DNA from: Cercophora sp. LCS_1
Lineage: Eukaryota; Ascomycota; Sordariomycetes; Sordariales; Lasiosphaeriaceae
Direction: 5' to 3'
Assembly (NCBI GenBank): GCA_036250225.1
Contig: JAPZLL010000004.1
Span: 372,001 to 436,000, forward strand
Length of the DNA stretch: 64,000 bases
The translations under genes and the position numbers were made by a program. The notes under the pieces are model-generated. The model did not search any database, was not told where the DNA came from, and worked only from the letters and a program-made list of their open reading frames with translations. Below, piece after piece: positions 1 to 11,691 of this stretch; the stretch's first letter is position 1; the number at the start of each line of letters is the position of its first letter.

Positions 1-1688
1 GCGGGATTTGACGCTCACACGACATGGGTGCTGTCAATATTACCCCTCTATGCCCTTATCAAGGCACAATCCATCCCCGGTCGGCGCATCGTCCAAGGTC
101 TGGCAGCGTCCGTCGCATGGTGCTACAAGACCCAGTCCCTCTCCCTAGCTGTGGCCAAAGCCGTCCTCCCGCAATCTAGCGGCTTGTACATGGCCATCTC
201 GGTGCTGCTATCTATCTATGCCGCATTCCTGGGACCGCTGCGCAGCATCCCAGGCCCTCTCTTTGCCAAGCTATCAAGCTACTACCTCCCCTACCACCTC
301 CTCTACCGCTCGACAAACTTCACCACGCTCTTCCGTCGGCTCCACGCACAGTATGGCCCCGTCATCCGCATCGCGCCCAACGAGGTGCATTTCGCCTCGC
401 TCGGCGCGTACAACCGCATTTACAACCAGCGGTTCGACAAGGAACCTACACTCTACAAATGCTTTGGCGAAGACGAGTCCTCCTTTGGCGAGCTGACGTA
501 CTCGGCCATGAAAGTCCGCAAAGACCGACTCTCGGGCTTGTTCACCCGCTCTGGCGTTAAAGGTCTGGAACACGTCGTGCGCGCCAATGTCGACAGGACG
601 GTCACGCGTCTGCTAGAAGAATGTAGTACCGCGACGAAGAGCACCGACTTCCTGCTAGCGATGAAGTGTCTAGCAGTCGACAACATCACGACCTTTTGCT
701 TCGCCAAGAACGTCGACGCCGTCAACACGCCTGGCTTTAAGGCGCCCATCATCATGGCCATGGAAGCGAGCATCTTCAATTTCCTGGTTTTCATGAATTT
801 CCCTCTTGTCAACAAGATCATTTTCTCGCTACCCATGTGGTTGGCACGGATTGCATCGCCCGAGTTGAATGGGCTGTTCGACCTGCAGGAACTGCTCCAG
901 GGTCAGATCGATGAGCTCAAGGCCCACCCTGAACGGCTGGATGCGGTGCCGCACAAGACGATTTATCATCCCCTTCTGCAGACCGGGACGCGCAAGTCGA
1001 TGTACGAGGAAGGCCAGGCGATGCTGTTTGGAGGTGTCGACACTGTGAGCAACACGGCCATGTTGTTGGTCTTTTATGTGCTGCAGACGCCAGGCGTCAA
1101 GGAGAAGCTTGTGTCTGAGTTGAAGAGCCTTTGGGCGGATAAAGACGCCGAGACACCATCGTGGGATACGCTTGAGAAGCTCCCGTATCTGGGTGCTGTC
1201 ATCAAGGAGGCCTTGCGACTTACGCCTGGCGTACCAGCTGGTTTGAAGAGGGTGGTTTCAAAGTGCGGGATTGATGTTGAGGGGGTGCATGTTCCGGAAG
1301 GTACGATTGTTCATGTCTCGCCGCATTTGGTCAATACGGACTCGGAACTATGGCCTCAGCCGAAGCGGTTTTGGCCCGAGAGGTGGTTGGTTGAGAAGGA
1401 CCAGAGGAGGGAGATGGAGGCGAATCTGGTGACGTTTTCAAAGGGGCCGAGGATGTGCATGGGGGTCAACCTGGCGTATTGCGAGTTGTATCTTGCTGTT
1501 GCGACCATGTTTCGGAGGTTGGATATGCAGGTCGAGGGAACTACGTGAGTACAAAGCCCGGTTTTGATGTGGTGCAAATGCTGACTGTTGATTACAGGGA
1601 GGAGGATGTCTGGACTTATCGGGAGTGTTTCATCCCGTGGTACTATGGGAAGCACTTGCGCGTTGTTGCGAGGGAGAGGGACGACTGA
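1..1688 (+). CDS. Cytochrome P450 monooxygenase, 5' end cut by the window
   Basis: Membrane-bound haem monooxygenase. The frame is open from base 1 with no in-frame ATG before about 190, so the start probably lies outside the window or upstream exons are missing. Exon 1 runs to 1544. An intron (gtgagt...attacag, 1545-1597) is followed by exon 2 (1598-1688). Visible signatures, in order: a hydrophobic anchor followed by a Pro-rich hinge (SIPGP), the I-helix oxygen-binding motif GGVDTVS, the K-helix ExxR (EALR), the FWPERW segment, and the haem loop FSKGPRMCMG with its cysteine ligand. All catalytic signatures are intact. The hydrophobic stretch before the hinge is longer than in a typical one-anchor P450. 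The substrate cannot be told. It could be the edge of a secondary-metabolite cluster, but the next genes do not support that. Confidence 0.93.
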
Positions 1689-2646
1689 GGCCAGCATGAA
1701 GCAAAATACTACGCCGGCTTGGTTGGCCAGTCGCTCGAGACGTGGTAAACCATGGACTGCTCTGTGATAAAACGGGACCCGTAAAGTGCCGGTTCAGAGA
1801 TGGCACTAAGCAATTGACGTGTTAGGTCATGGGTTAGGAATGTGTTTTCAGGTCTTAGTCATAGGGCACATACGTGTACATCGAGGTCGTCCTTTCCTGT
1901 AACGATAAACACCAGGCAGTTCCACAGGGTGAGAATAGTTGGGGGCAGTCCCGTAATCGAGGCTAGTAGAGCAATAAGAGCTTCCACCGATATATTCATT
2001 TTTTTGGGGTCGCGTGACGGAGATCAGAGCTCTCTGGCAGCAAGACTAGACTTAGGTGGCTCCACCCAAACTGATTTCCACCTGACGATATATCGACGTT
2101 TGGATGAAGATCAATAAAGATTGCATTTCACAGGAGACGTGATATTTCTATTTGAAGGTTGGATGGCAGACGGGGTGCGTCCCTGTGCATTGGATTTTCA
2201 GGCTCACGAGGTAGGTGTAGTCGCCTTCCATTGGCTCCCCTGCTCCACCTGCTTGACCCGCATTTCAGATTTCGTCGCGATTCTGGTCAAACGGGCCTGA
2301 AGCCTATCGCAACCAACTACGTATTGGGATCGATATCTTCTGAGTCCCAATTCCCATCTATCGTTTTTCGTGCTTTGTGATGTTATACCACTCGCACACC
2401 CCCTGCACACGAGGTTATCGACCTTGCCAGAAGCAAAGCCGTTCCCACAGCGCCTTTACGAACCGGCCGTTCTCAGCTGAGGTTCTTTAGCTGGAGCCAA
2501 GCCCACCATCCGGCGCCACAAACACGAGCGAGTCGACTAAGCCCCCAAGCGCCCAAATCGACGGCGATAAAAGGCCATCCATCCCCCGAATACAGGACAA
2601 ACGAACATCTTACCACATCTTGTCTACCATAAGGTACCTAACACAC
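1689..2646. other. Intergenic region, nothing recognised
   Basis: There are only short frames with no family resemblance. It contains the 3' flank of the P450 and the upstream region of the 2EXR gene. Confidence 0.5.
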
Positions 2647-3564
2647 ATGCATGCATCACCAACCATGACCCCAACCCCATCCGCCGCGCCGGCCACCTTC
2701 CCCGCATTCCCCTCCCTCCCCGCCGACATCCGCCACCAAATCTGGCAAACCGCCTCGACAACCTCCACCGCGCCCGGCGTCTGCATCCTCACCCTCTCCA
2801 TCCCCCTCGGCGCCCCCCAGCGCGCCCGACATGCGCCCCTCATCGTCCACCCGAAGCGCAACCCCTCCCTCCTCCAAACCAGCACCGAAGCCTATGACAT
2901 CGTCGCCTCCAACCCCCCGCCCGCTCCGCGACCCTTCAACCCCGCCGTCGACACGCTCTACCTCGGCCCCAACGAGTTCGGCTACTTCACCGACCATCTC
3001 AACCGTCTTCCTGCCGAGGAAGTCCCTTGGTACACCGAGATCCGACACTTGGCGCTGTCCCTGCAGATAGCGGATAGGGGACTGGCGCTGCCATACACCA
3101 TCTTGTATAACTTGCACAAGCTGGAGACCGTGGCGGTAGTGTATCCCGGTGCAGAGGGGACGTGGGATTACCAGGATGACGCGCCGCCGCTGTTTGTGGT
3201 GGAGGAGGGGGATGACGGGAACGTGTTGAGAGGGTTGAGGGAGGAGGAGATGGCGGGGTGTGTGGTTGAGGCGGATGATGTTTTGGAGCAGCATGGATGG
3301 GATGAGAGGGTGGTTTGGAGGAAGACGGCGGCGGAGCATGTGGGGTATATTAGGACGAGGATGAATGATTCCATGGCGAGCGTTGTGAGGATGGAGCAGG
3401 ATGTGAGGAGGATTCCGGGGGTTTGGGATGCGAGTAGGAGGTGTTTGAGGGTGGAGTGGCGTGCGGCTGTTTGGGATGAGGGGGTGGAGTGGTTGGATTT
3501 TTATGGGGAGGAGGAGGGTGAGGATGAAGGCGAGGATGAGGATGAGAGGGTGGGCGATGAATGA
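2647..3564 (+). CDS. 2EXR-domain protein
   Basis: About 305 aa, no intron. The first in-frame ATG is at 2647, with a second at 2665 just before the domain. The N-terminal part carries the 2EXR signature (FPSLPADIRHQIWQTA), an F-box-like fungal motif. It is followed by the usual mixed segment with LLQTSTEAYDI and a DTLYLG strand. The C terminus is strongly acidic (EEEGEDEGEDEDE run) and mostly GAG/GAT codons. 2EXR proteins are numerous in fungi and their function is largely unknown; the motif suggests a protein-interaction role. No neighbour suggests a pathway. Confidence 0.8.
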   Translation: MHASPTMTPTPSAAPATFPAFPSLPADIRHQIWQTASTTSTAPGVCILTLSIPLGAPQRARHAPLIVHPKRNPSLLQTSTEAYDIVASNPPPAPRPFNPAVDTLYLGPNEFGYFTDHLNRLPAEEVPWYTEIRHLALSLQIADRGLALPYTILYNLHKLETVAVVYPGAEGTWDYQDDAPPLFVVEEGDDGNVLRGLREEEMAGCVVEADDVLEQHGWDERVVWRKTAAEHVGYIRTRMNDSMASVVRMEQDVRRIPGVWDASRRCLRVEWRAAVWDEGVEWLDFYGEEEGEDEGEDEDERVGDE

Positions 3565-4255
3565 GAGATGGGGAAAGGCTCGGACCGATGTAAACTCTTT
3601 GCGATCACGACAGATGGCTGACTACCATCACCACGGCTGATATCGCCTGCCGTGTTTTGGGTGTTTGCGGATTCCTCGTGGGGAAGTCGACATGGTAGTA
3701 ATGTGGGAGAGTTCGAGAATTACCTTGCTTAGGACTCGTGATGGGGAGTAGAGACTCTTTGTTCGGGGACTTTCATGTATGTAGTCTTTGTTACATGTCA
3801 AGGATATTTACGTGCATGGTTGTCGGCATTTCATGAGAGATGAGTGGTTGCATTGGGAACGGGGCTTTCTCCGGTGCGTCACCGGAGCAGTGGATGACTG
3901 CAACCGCCAAGGGGCGTTGACCGATGAACCGGTAGATGTGGGTCGTTCATGATTTCGCCTCGCCGCATGGCGATCCTCCCGGCACTTTAGCCGTGTTGGG
4001 TACCACCGAGAACACGAGACTTCGCCTCTTTCTCTGCTAGGTCCCAGCAACTTGCCTCATGGTTACACCCAAGGATTCTCGACGCGAAATTGCCGGCATT
4101 CTATAAGAACCCCGGATCGGGCAATGTCGATCGAGGCTCAACTTCATTTCCTTTTCACAACTACCACCAATATATCAATCAATCCGAGTGTCTCTTCAGA
4201 CCATTCCGACTTCACATTCGTTTACACTCACACCAGAAGACAAATAATAGACAAA
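3565..4255. promoter_or_regulatory. Upstream region of the GPI-type secreted protein
   Basis: There is no gene here. A TATA-like TATAAGA lies at 4102-4108, about 150 nt upstream of the ATG at 4256, and the leader between them is CA-rich, as is common in fungi. Promoter use is inferred. Confidence 0.35.
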
Positions 4256-4759
4256 ATGGTCAAAGCAATCCTCGCCACCCTGGCCCTCGTCGCCCTCGCA
4301 ACACCGGCCCTCTCCGCCTGTGAAAACGGCTACACCTACACAGCCTGCCCCAACGACGTTGTCCGCTACTACGACCCTGAAACCGGCGAGCTCTGCGGAG
4401 GTCTCGACTGCGGCGGCGGTCGTGCGCCACCTAAGACCGACGTCCCGGGGTGTCCTCTCTACTCGGGTACTTCGACACGCGCCACATCCGCCTCGTACCT
4501 CTGGTGCTTTACTCCTTCGGGCGCTAGCACGACTGCATCTAGTAGCGTGTCTTCCACGACAACCGGCAGTTCTACAACCGGATCCGGAGGAGCCACGACG
4601 ACACCGACCGCCGCTCCGTCAACCACACAACCTTCTTCCGGGTCCGGCACGGGCACAGCGACGGCGCCACCCGCCGGATCGACGAATGCAGGATATCGGG
4701 CCGGGGGGTCGCTGCTTGCTGCTGTCGCAGGTGTGGCCGGGGCTGTGATTATGATTTGA
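4256..4759 (+). CDS. Small secreted cysteine-containing, Ser/Thr-rich, probably GPI-anchored protein
   Basis: 167 aa. The start at 4256 is chosen because it opens directly into a signal peptide (MVKAILATLALVALATPALSA), in a good context (acaaaATGg). The frame runs on upstream but without a signal. The mature part has six cysteines (residues 22, 31, 47, 52, 66, 84), then a Ser/Thr/Gly-rich stalk with likely O-glycosylation. A terminal hydrophobic tail (GGSLLAAVAGVAGAVIMI) follows small residues suitable as a GPI omega site. Such proteins sit on the plasma membrane or cell wall. It is not a family I can name. Confidence 0.8.
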   Translation: MVKAILATLALVALATPALSACENGYTYTACPNDVVRYYDPETGELCGGLDCGGGRAPPKTDVPGCPLYSGTSTRATSASYLWCFTPSGASTTASSSVSSTTTGSSTTGSGGATTTPTAAPSTTQPSSGSGTGTATAPPAGSTNAGYRAGGSLLAAVAGVAGAVIMI

Positions 4760-6144
4760 GGATGAAGTGTGCGGGCGGCGAAAGTAAATTCCTACCTTAG
4801 ATACCTTGTAATTGTTAATGCTTGACAGTGGAATGTGAGAAAGAGTTGGATCTGCATCGGGCTTTTTATTGCGATGTGTGTTTACCAATGATTGATCAGA
4901 GGTTCGGCAAGCACGCAGCACCTGCATGGCACATGCGAGGCACAAGTCAGGGTGGAAGCGCGCAAGAGGTACATCAGTTGCCCCACGCTGCTGGAAACCG
5001 CCTTGAGCCGCATTTGCACAACCCATGGCCGGATTTCCCCTGGCTTCTTCAGGTTTGGTGGTTGCCCAGCTGGCCTTGGCTGACATGCCGAAAATGGTGG
5101 CGACGGCGGCTAATACCAAGCAGACCCCTGGAGAGCCCCGTTTGGATTCCGTGTCTCGCAACCGCCGTCCCCATGGGCCATGGCGGCTTGTTTACCCAAT
5201 GGCAAACTGCCGCGAGACGCCACGACATGCCCTCGAAAGGTGGAGAGTGGAATAGGGCATAGTTCAGCGCTCTAGGCCGCCGTCCGCACACTGTCCTTGG
5301 CGCAGAAGCGTTCACGCCCGTCGAGGCAGGCTGGTAATTAGCACGCAAGGCGATGGGCTACAGGACACCCCGCGCTCCAAGCTTATGCAGGGCGCATTTG
5401 AGGCCGACTGCGAGGCATTTTCAAGAATGTCCGTCTGTGTATTAAACCCACCGGCTCCCCCCTTGCGCTTCGAGCCCTCCGTATCCGTTTTGTCTTCTTG
5501 GCGTTCGCCCTCCCGACACCCCAGGATTACTTCCACAGAGTGCCCCTCCGACAGAATCGCGCATGTGCCCCTGGGCGGGGCGGTCCCCTTGCTCGCTTGC
5601 CCCTCAGCGACAGACCGCTCTTGCGCCGCGACGCTCTCCTTTATTCGCACCAGCTGGCTTCCGTTGCGCAGTGTGACCCGCATGGAGCGAGCACGATTCC
5701 GCTTGTTCACGGTCATCAGTTGGTTACGACACGTCGTCGTCCACCAACTAGCCAGGGTCTGGTGCCTACCGACTAACAACCAATCGCGGAGATGGCCATC
5801 GTGAGCGGCATCGTCGAGCTGCAGCTCCGAAGTCCCTCGCACCACAGAACAAGGTCGAGGACTCGACGATGTCCGAGAAGCACACCGGGACAACACGATA
5901 GCCAATGCTGACATCCGGCCACCATGCATTTCACGAGCGAACGCGCAGGACCGACGACCTGCCTCCGGTTACGGCTGTTCTGCGAGCCTTCACGAGAACA
6001 TGGGGCCGACATGTCTATAAGTGGGCGAGTTTGGTTGTTGCTGGTTGTGGCATCTCTCGATCCCTCAGTCCCCTCACCATTCTGCCGCGGCATTGCAATA
6101 TCTCATCGAATCAGTCTCGAACAACCGTGAGCGCGCTCGGCATC
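4760..6144. other. GC-rich intergenic region, no supported gene
   Basis: Several overlapping frames of 100-205 codons exist on both strands, for example minus-strand 5929-5312 with an ATG. None shows a domain, signal peptide or consistent splicing. I regard them as chance frames in GC-rich DNA, though one small gene cannot be excluded. Confidence 0.4.
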
Positions 6145-7021
6145 ATGGAAAGCTGGCAGCCCCCCGGACCCCCAGGCGATGATCAGGTAGCATCCTCCGT
6201 TGATGAGCTTCGGGACGAAGGTGACCTAACAGCGCGTTGCACTACAGGAGCAGAACCGCACATATGTGGCCGGCCGAACCCTTCAGCGCCAGGCCGATGC
6301 CTCCTGCTGGGGGCCTCCCTTCACCATTCCCACCAATCCTGCGCCCGTATCTTTCACAGAGACCGACGTCGATGGCAGGCCCATCTTCCCCGCCTTTTGG
6401 CCACACAATCCCTTTTCGTGTGACCTCCAGGGGGGCTCGATGCTCCTCGACGACACGGATGCGCAAGCAACGTTCCCGACGTTCTCGGCAGAGCCCGAGA
6501 CCGACCACCTCGCCTTTCCCACTCAGCAGGGAATGTTCGAGCAGTACATGCCAGCGGATCCCGGCGGCGGCCATCTACAACTCCTAGAGTCTGGCTACGG
6601 CCTGGGGTACACGTCCAGGGATGTAAGCACGGGATCAGGCTCCAACCGATGGACAAGCTTCTCCAGGTCGTCTTCAGGGCATTCTCGATGGACTGCAACG
6701 ACAAGTCCCTTGTCGTCCCAAGACGACTACCGGGAAAGCATCCCCAAGATCGACGAGAAGAAGCCGGAGCTCCTCCCGGGCATCCAAGAGACCCCGCAAC
6801 AGGGATTCACAAACGGGCTCGAGCACTGCACATCAATTGGACCTGAGGACGCCCAGGGGCTCATCATCTGCAAATTGGTCGACTCCACCACTGGTGTGGT
6901 GCGCGAGAAAGACCGCAAGCGGAAGCAAAAGAGCAATGCCAGCATACGTGCAACCGGCAGGCCGCCCTCACCCCCGACTCGGCAATCGAGAGGCGCTGCT
7001 TCCAAGAGACGGTCGAAATGA
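6145..7021 (+). CDS. Unrecognised protein, two or more exons
   Basis: The model has exon 1 at 6145-6186 (MESWQPPGPPGDDQ), an intron at 6187-6247 (gtagca...ctacag, with a CTAAC branch site), and exon 2 at 6248-7021. The splice joins in phase 0 and gives about 271 aa. The protein is rich in Pro, Ser and acidic residues. Its C terminus turns sharply basic (REKDRKRKQK, then KRRSK), like a nuclear localisation signal. No known domain is recognised; an acidic N terminus with a basic tail would suit a nuclear regulator, but that is inference. The 3' end is uncertain: another frame after 6960 looks protein-like and ends at a strong gtgagt donor (see findings). Confidence 0.45.
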
Positions 7022-8359
7022 GGATCTCTGACTTGGCCCACTGGTGAGTCCGGTCGGGGGTCGGGGGTTCTTCCCGAGGGGCTGGGTACTCTGGGCTGGC
7101 TTTATGACATGATGAATGATGACACTGGATCATGGCTGGGTGAGTGCACGATTTGGGTGCGGGATTGGGAATTGAAGATTGAACTAAGCGACCCCCTTGA
7201 TGTCACAAAAGCGATGGCTTGACGTTTCTCGCTGATGATTGTCTCTTGTTGCATAATACTATTGCTGATTTCCAGCTTTTCAACATTCAATGCAAGCAGG
7301 CGCTGCTGCGATGGGCTGGGCACATCAACACAGAATTGCTAGCCAATGTCGTGAGGTGTGACAGCACATGACGCCCATGCAGTGCAAGATAAAGCACATG
7401 GTCTGCTGTGCCCTCCATTGGCAACTGGTGACCGCAAACTGCACACGTCAACCTATTAGTTTAACAGGTCAAAGTGCATAAGTCGCAAGAGCAACGCAGT
7501 AAACTTCAATCCATTTTCGCCCGAAAATCAGCAACGAGCTGCCCCGCGCAACCGATGAGCACATTGGTGCTCAACGGCAGCTCTCAGTAGGTACCTCAGC
7601 ACAATTGTGCGGGCATCAGCGACTTAAGTCTGCGCCTGCCTGCTGTATTTTTTAGCGCAGGAAGGTTGCTGTGCCGTCGCACAACCTGGGCTCGAACCTG
7701 GAGCAGCTGCCAAATAATTATTTGGTCGAATCACCGAAGGGCAGTGGATCTCTCTTCCTCATCTCGTTCTCACCATATCTATGTCATTCAACACGCGCTC
7801 CCTCTTCTTCTCTTTCCCTGTCGTTTTCATACTCATCCCCTTGCAATCCCCCCACCACCACCACGAAGCCCTGCCGCTCCATCCCTCCCTCCGTTAGACC
7901 TTCCGGCGTGGAATTGCAGACGAGAGTCACGTGAAGGTATGAAGCCCGACATGGGATCCTCCCATGCACTTCACACGCACCCTAATTGCCAGGCATGATG
8001 GCGACGTCCAGTTGCTCCTGCCGCTCCAGTCCCGAGGTGCCTCTCTGACTCCCATGTTTTCAAGGCCACGTCGCCGAAACCCAGACACGGAGGCGGGCTA
8101 GATCCTAAATTTCTCAAAAAATTGACTCGTACAATACAATGGAAGTCAACGAGAGCAAAACGGAACATGCCATGAGTCCACGCAGGTCCCTCGACACAGT
8201 TTTAATGGGCACAGGAGTATCCACCCCCGACGTATTAATTTGCGCTCGATTCCGTGGTAGTTCTCCTTACCTCACGGCTCCCCGGAGTTCCTTTCACTCT
8301 TGCTGCCGCAGTCCCGTTGTGCTAGGCGCAAAACCACCCTGCCTACCCCCAAACTCGCC
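7022..8359. other. Intergenic region, possibly with extra exons of the 6145 gene
   Basis: There is no complete gene. A protein-like frame lies at about 7260-7370 after a good acceptor (ctgatttccag). It could belong to the gene upstream, but the splicing is unproven. The rest shows nothing. Confidence 0.3.
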
Positions 8360-9118
8360 ATGATGAGCGAGTTCCCCCTGGCGACAAGCTGGTCGGATCC
8401 CGAGGACGACCAGCCGACATTCTGGGTCGCTGACAGCGCCAGCTTCGCCCAAGATGCTTCAGTCAATTGGCCCCCACAGCACCACCCTTCTTTCACTGTA
8501 ACGCCGCAATCCTACTTTGATTCCAACAACGGCCCTGGTGGCGACCCCGGGTTAACCTCTCCATCGTGTATTCTCGGCAGTCTCTCCTCGTCCATCCCGG
8601 CCGCTCTTGCGCCGGGTCCAAAGGTCGACGAGGAGCGTCACCCGCTCGGGGCTTTGAATGACCTCCCAACTGCATCAGCTTGTGGAGATCAAGCTCTTGG
8701 CTTCGCCATCCCCTTGAACTTTGGAGTTACAGCTTCATATCAGGACGATCACGACTTCCCACCGGAGACGTCGTCCGCCCAACACATTCAGCCCATCGAC
8801 ATCTCCGCCCTCGAGGCTTTCGGCGAGATGGAGATTCTGCAAGACTCCGGCGATGCGGCTGTGGGCACACCACCGAACGATGGCGGAAGTGAGGAAGATT
8901 TGGCAAACAGTGAGCAGGATCGGAGCTGTGAACTGCAAGGGGAAAGTAACCATTGGTTCATCTATGGTCAGGTCTACGACAAGCTTCCTGCAGACATTCT
9001 TGTCTTTCTCAAGCCAGGTAAGCTGCACTCGTACGTGCCCCAGGTGGCTCCCGGTCAGAAGGAATCTCAACGCAAAGGTGGTGGCCGGAAGAAGGCAGTT
9101 CAGAAGCCTCAGGCTTAG
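8360..9118 (+). CDS. Unrecognised acidic protein with a basic tail
   Basis: About 252 aa from the first ATG (8360; a second ATG follows directly at 8363). The frame is open slightly upstream but has no earlier ATG. The protein is low in complexity and rich in Ser, Pro, Asp and Glu. The last 25 residues are basic (QRKGGGRKKAVQKPQA). A more ordered segment precedes the tail (WFIYGQVYDKLPADILVFL). I recognise no family. Composition and layout resemble the protein at 6145-7021 (acidic body, basic end), but I see no alignable sequence. It may be a nuclear protein. Confidence 0.4.
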   Translation: MMSEFPLATSWSDPEDDQPTFWVADSASFAQDASVNWPPQHHPSFTVTPQSYFDSNNGPGGDPGLTSPSCILGSLSSSIPAALAPGPKVDEERHPLGALNDLPTASACGDQALGFAIPLNFGVTASYQDDHDFPPETSSAQHIQPIDISALEAFGEMEILQDSGDAAVGTPPNDGGSEEDLANSEQDRSCELQGESNHWFIYGQVYDKLPADILVFLKPGKLHSYVPQVAPGQKESQRKGGGRKKAVQKPQA

Positions 9119-11148
9119 GGGGGTGCAGAAAATGGATTTATTATTTTTAGGACTGTCATGATCTCCATCAGTGGCTTCTTTTGCGTCGCTTGTTGCCTGT
9201 CTATTTTCTTTTTTTTTTGAGCTTGCTTGGTGATGGACATCCTTCGGCAGGTGCTGGGCTTCCTACCAGGGTTATTTTTTGTGTTTTATTTAAGGTATCG
9301 TCCCGACAAACTCAGCTTTGCATTTCCCATGATCCCGCCCTCATTGCGCCACATTGCACAGTCTTGGCCACTCGTCCAAACGTATTCAAGGAGATCAAGG
9401 TGGAATACGCCTGCCTACAACCTCACCATATGATTAGGCACAGCAAGCCATCCCTGGGGAGCTCAGAGATAAAGCCTCAACACACATGTCGACAACATCT
9501 TGTGCGCGGGTTCCGGGCGTGACGAGGCGTTGCCTCAAAGGTAACACCTAAATACACTTGCCCCTACTCTAATGAGTTTCCATCCAGGATATCAGCTTCA
9601 TTCCCTGCCTTTTCCGAGATACGAGAAAGAGTGAGACACCACAGTTAAGACAATGTTTTCTCGTTGTGCAGTCGCATGGTCTCCAAAACACTGAAAGCCA
9701 AAAATTGCAGTAAATATGCAGGCTGGTATGAACCCGGTAAGGTACCTAGTTGGCAGCTTCAAGGTTCACAAAGGGACGAAAAACTGTAGTAGTCGTCTTT
9801 CAGCTGGTGGAACTCATGCCTACTAGCGACGAAGCAATTGCAGTGATCAAGTCAGGACCCCTGGAACCTGACACCTTTCCACACCAAAACCCTACTATTT
9901 TCTACCTCCACAACACAGCCAAGAAAGCAGTTAACATTATTCAAAAACCCAGAATTATTAAGTGTGTGGGTATCTACCCAAGTTGTGATGCAGAGGTGTG
10001 GAAGTCATGGATTTGGTCTGAAAGGGAGTTAAATTCGGGGCGACTAACTCGGAATAGCTCCGAAACAGAGCTCATTCAACCCCTCGCGAGAGGTGAAAAT
10101 TGCAGTGAAAAGCGTGAAGGGCAGATCCTATTTGTCGAAAGTCTTTTCTTATTCGGATCATCTGACCCGTGCACCGGGTAGTTTTGTTCATCCTTGTCGC
10201 CTCTCTACAGGTTCTTATTGGACAAAAGTCGGTGACCGAAGAAAAATAATAGGTTAGTATTGACGTTTAGCAGAAACTCCCCCGCGCAGCCAGGTTGTGG
10301 ATCCTCAAACCGTGAACTGCATGAGGTCCTGGCGGACTGTCTCACCATCAGACTCCCCACAAAAATGTCGGCCCATGCGCCATGGGGGCATTCATATTTG
10401 TCCAAACACTCAAGAGAAAACAGGCCCAAGACCCTCCCGTTCGTCAAGAGGAACCTTACCCATTGGTTGCATTCCCACACAATTATCCACATCAAGGCGG
10501 GCAGGTTTTTTTTCTCAAACTCAGATTGCAAGTTGTCGGTCTTGGATTTGGATGCAGCTGGTGAGGTCTATCGTTAGGTAGGGAGAAGAGGAAAATCATG
10601 CTTTGCAACTAACCTATGAAGGATCCTGGTGCAACTATATGGGCTCTCTTGCTAAGTGAAGAAAAGGTTATTACCCAAAAATTAGCATACCCAAACAGAA
10701 CCTCGCATGGCCTGATGACTTGGGTTCGCATATTTCGCGTCCAGAACACATAAAGGCATTAGAATATAGAGAGTAGCTTTATTCCATGCCTTCCGATGTT
10801 GGCCTTTCCAAGAACCGCACCCAAAAACATGGGATGGCGGCGTCCAAGGCCTTGTTGAGACCTGCTTCCTTTCGTTGGCGCCAGCGATCCGCCAGGGGAG
10901 GCAACGTTGGACCAGGCCATCAGACTTCTCTACCCAGCAGCGGCGTTGCTTGACCTTTTTCCTCGTTTTGGTCGGCATTGTTAGAGAGAAATTGCATTGC
11001 GCCACCGCATCCTCCCAACATCCACCTCATCCACGTATGGTGCTCCGAATTGACGAGATGAGTCATACCCCAGCGGACGCCAGACGAATATCAACCTCGA
11101 TCTCTTCCCGCCGATCCAACCACCAACCTCACCAGATTCACCTTCATC
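9119..11148. other. AT-richer gene-poor stretch
   Basis: No gene is recognised. One 143-codon frame (9750-10181) starts in the AT-richer part and resembles nothing known. Base composition drops visibly relative to the flanks between about 9550 and 10700. It could be degenerate repeat DNA, but I found no terminal repeats. Confidence 0.35.
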
Positions 11149-11691
11149 ATGGCGAAAAAGAAAAAAGGCTCCGCACCCGGCCCTCAGGGGAAGAACCCAG
11201 CGGCATGCATCATCCCGAACCTCCTCTACCTTGGCCCAGTATCGGCGACATCGAACGCAGAATTCCTCAAGCGCGAAGGCATAACACACGTTCTCTCCAT
11301 CGGCAAATCACCAGCGGCCAGGCATGAAGAAATCACCTACGAGCGAATCTCCTTGACGGATGAAGAGGATTCTCCCATTACCGAAGCCGTCAAGAGTGCA
11401 TCTGACATCATCGACAAAATCGCATCTGCTGGGGGCAAAGTGTTGGTGCATTGCTCGGCGGCGATCTCCAGGTCCCCTGCTGTTGTTGCCGGATACTTGA
11501 TGGCGAAGCGGGGGATGACGCTGCGGGAGAGTCTCGAAACTTTGGTGCAAGCCCGGGATGTGGTCTCTCCAAATCCAGGCTTTCTGAAGCAGCTGGGTGA
11601 GCTGGAAAAGGAGATATTTGATGGGGCGAGCAGTTTCGATCCTGCGGGGGTTGCCTCGAGTACTCGACTGTCTGCGTATCTGAAGACGTGA
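11149..11691 (+). CDS. Dual-specificity protein phosphatase
   Basis: 180 aa, single exon, ATG at 11149 with an upstream context of cttcatcATGg. This is a compact DSP fold. It opens with IIPNLLYLGPVSATSN, typical of the first strand region. The Cys-based P-loop HCSAAISRSPAVVAGYLM follows (catalytic C102, R108), with a candidate general-acid Asp in LTDEEDSPI (D71 or D74). The N terminus is lysine-rich (MAKKKKG). Proteins of this size dephosphorylate Ser/Thr/Tyr in signalling proteins or act on other phosphates. The substrate is unknown. Confidence 0.93.
   Translation: MAKKKKGSAPGPQGKNPAACIIPNLLYLGPVSATSNAEFLKREGITHVLSIGKSPAARHEEITYERISLTDEEDSPITEAVKSASDIIDKIASAGGKVLVHCSAAISRSPAVVAGYLMAKRGMTLRESLETLVQARDVVSPNPGFLKQLGELEKEIFDGASSFDPAGVASSTRLSAYLKT

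Noticed and set aside
5312..5929. 205-codon minus-strand frame with ATG
   Set aside because: No domain, signal or splice support. The amino-acid pattern is Ser/Arg/Gly-rich as expected from GC-rich non-coding DNA.
9750..10181. 143-codon frame in the AT-richer block
   Set aside because: No start context, splice pattern or family resemblance. Kept only as a remark.
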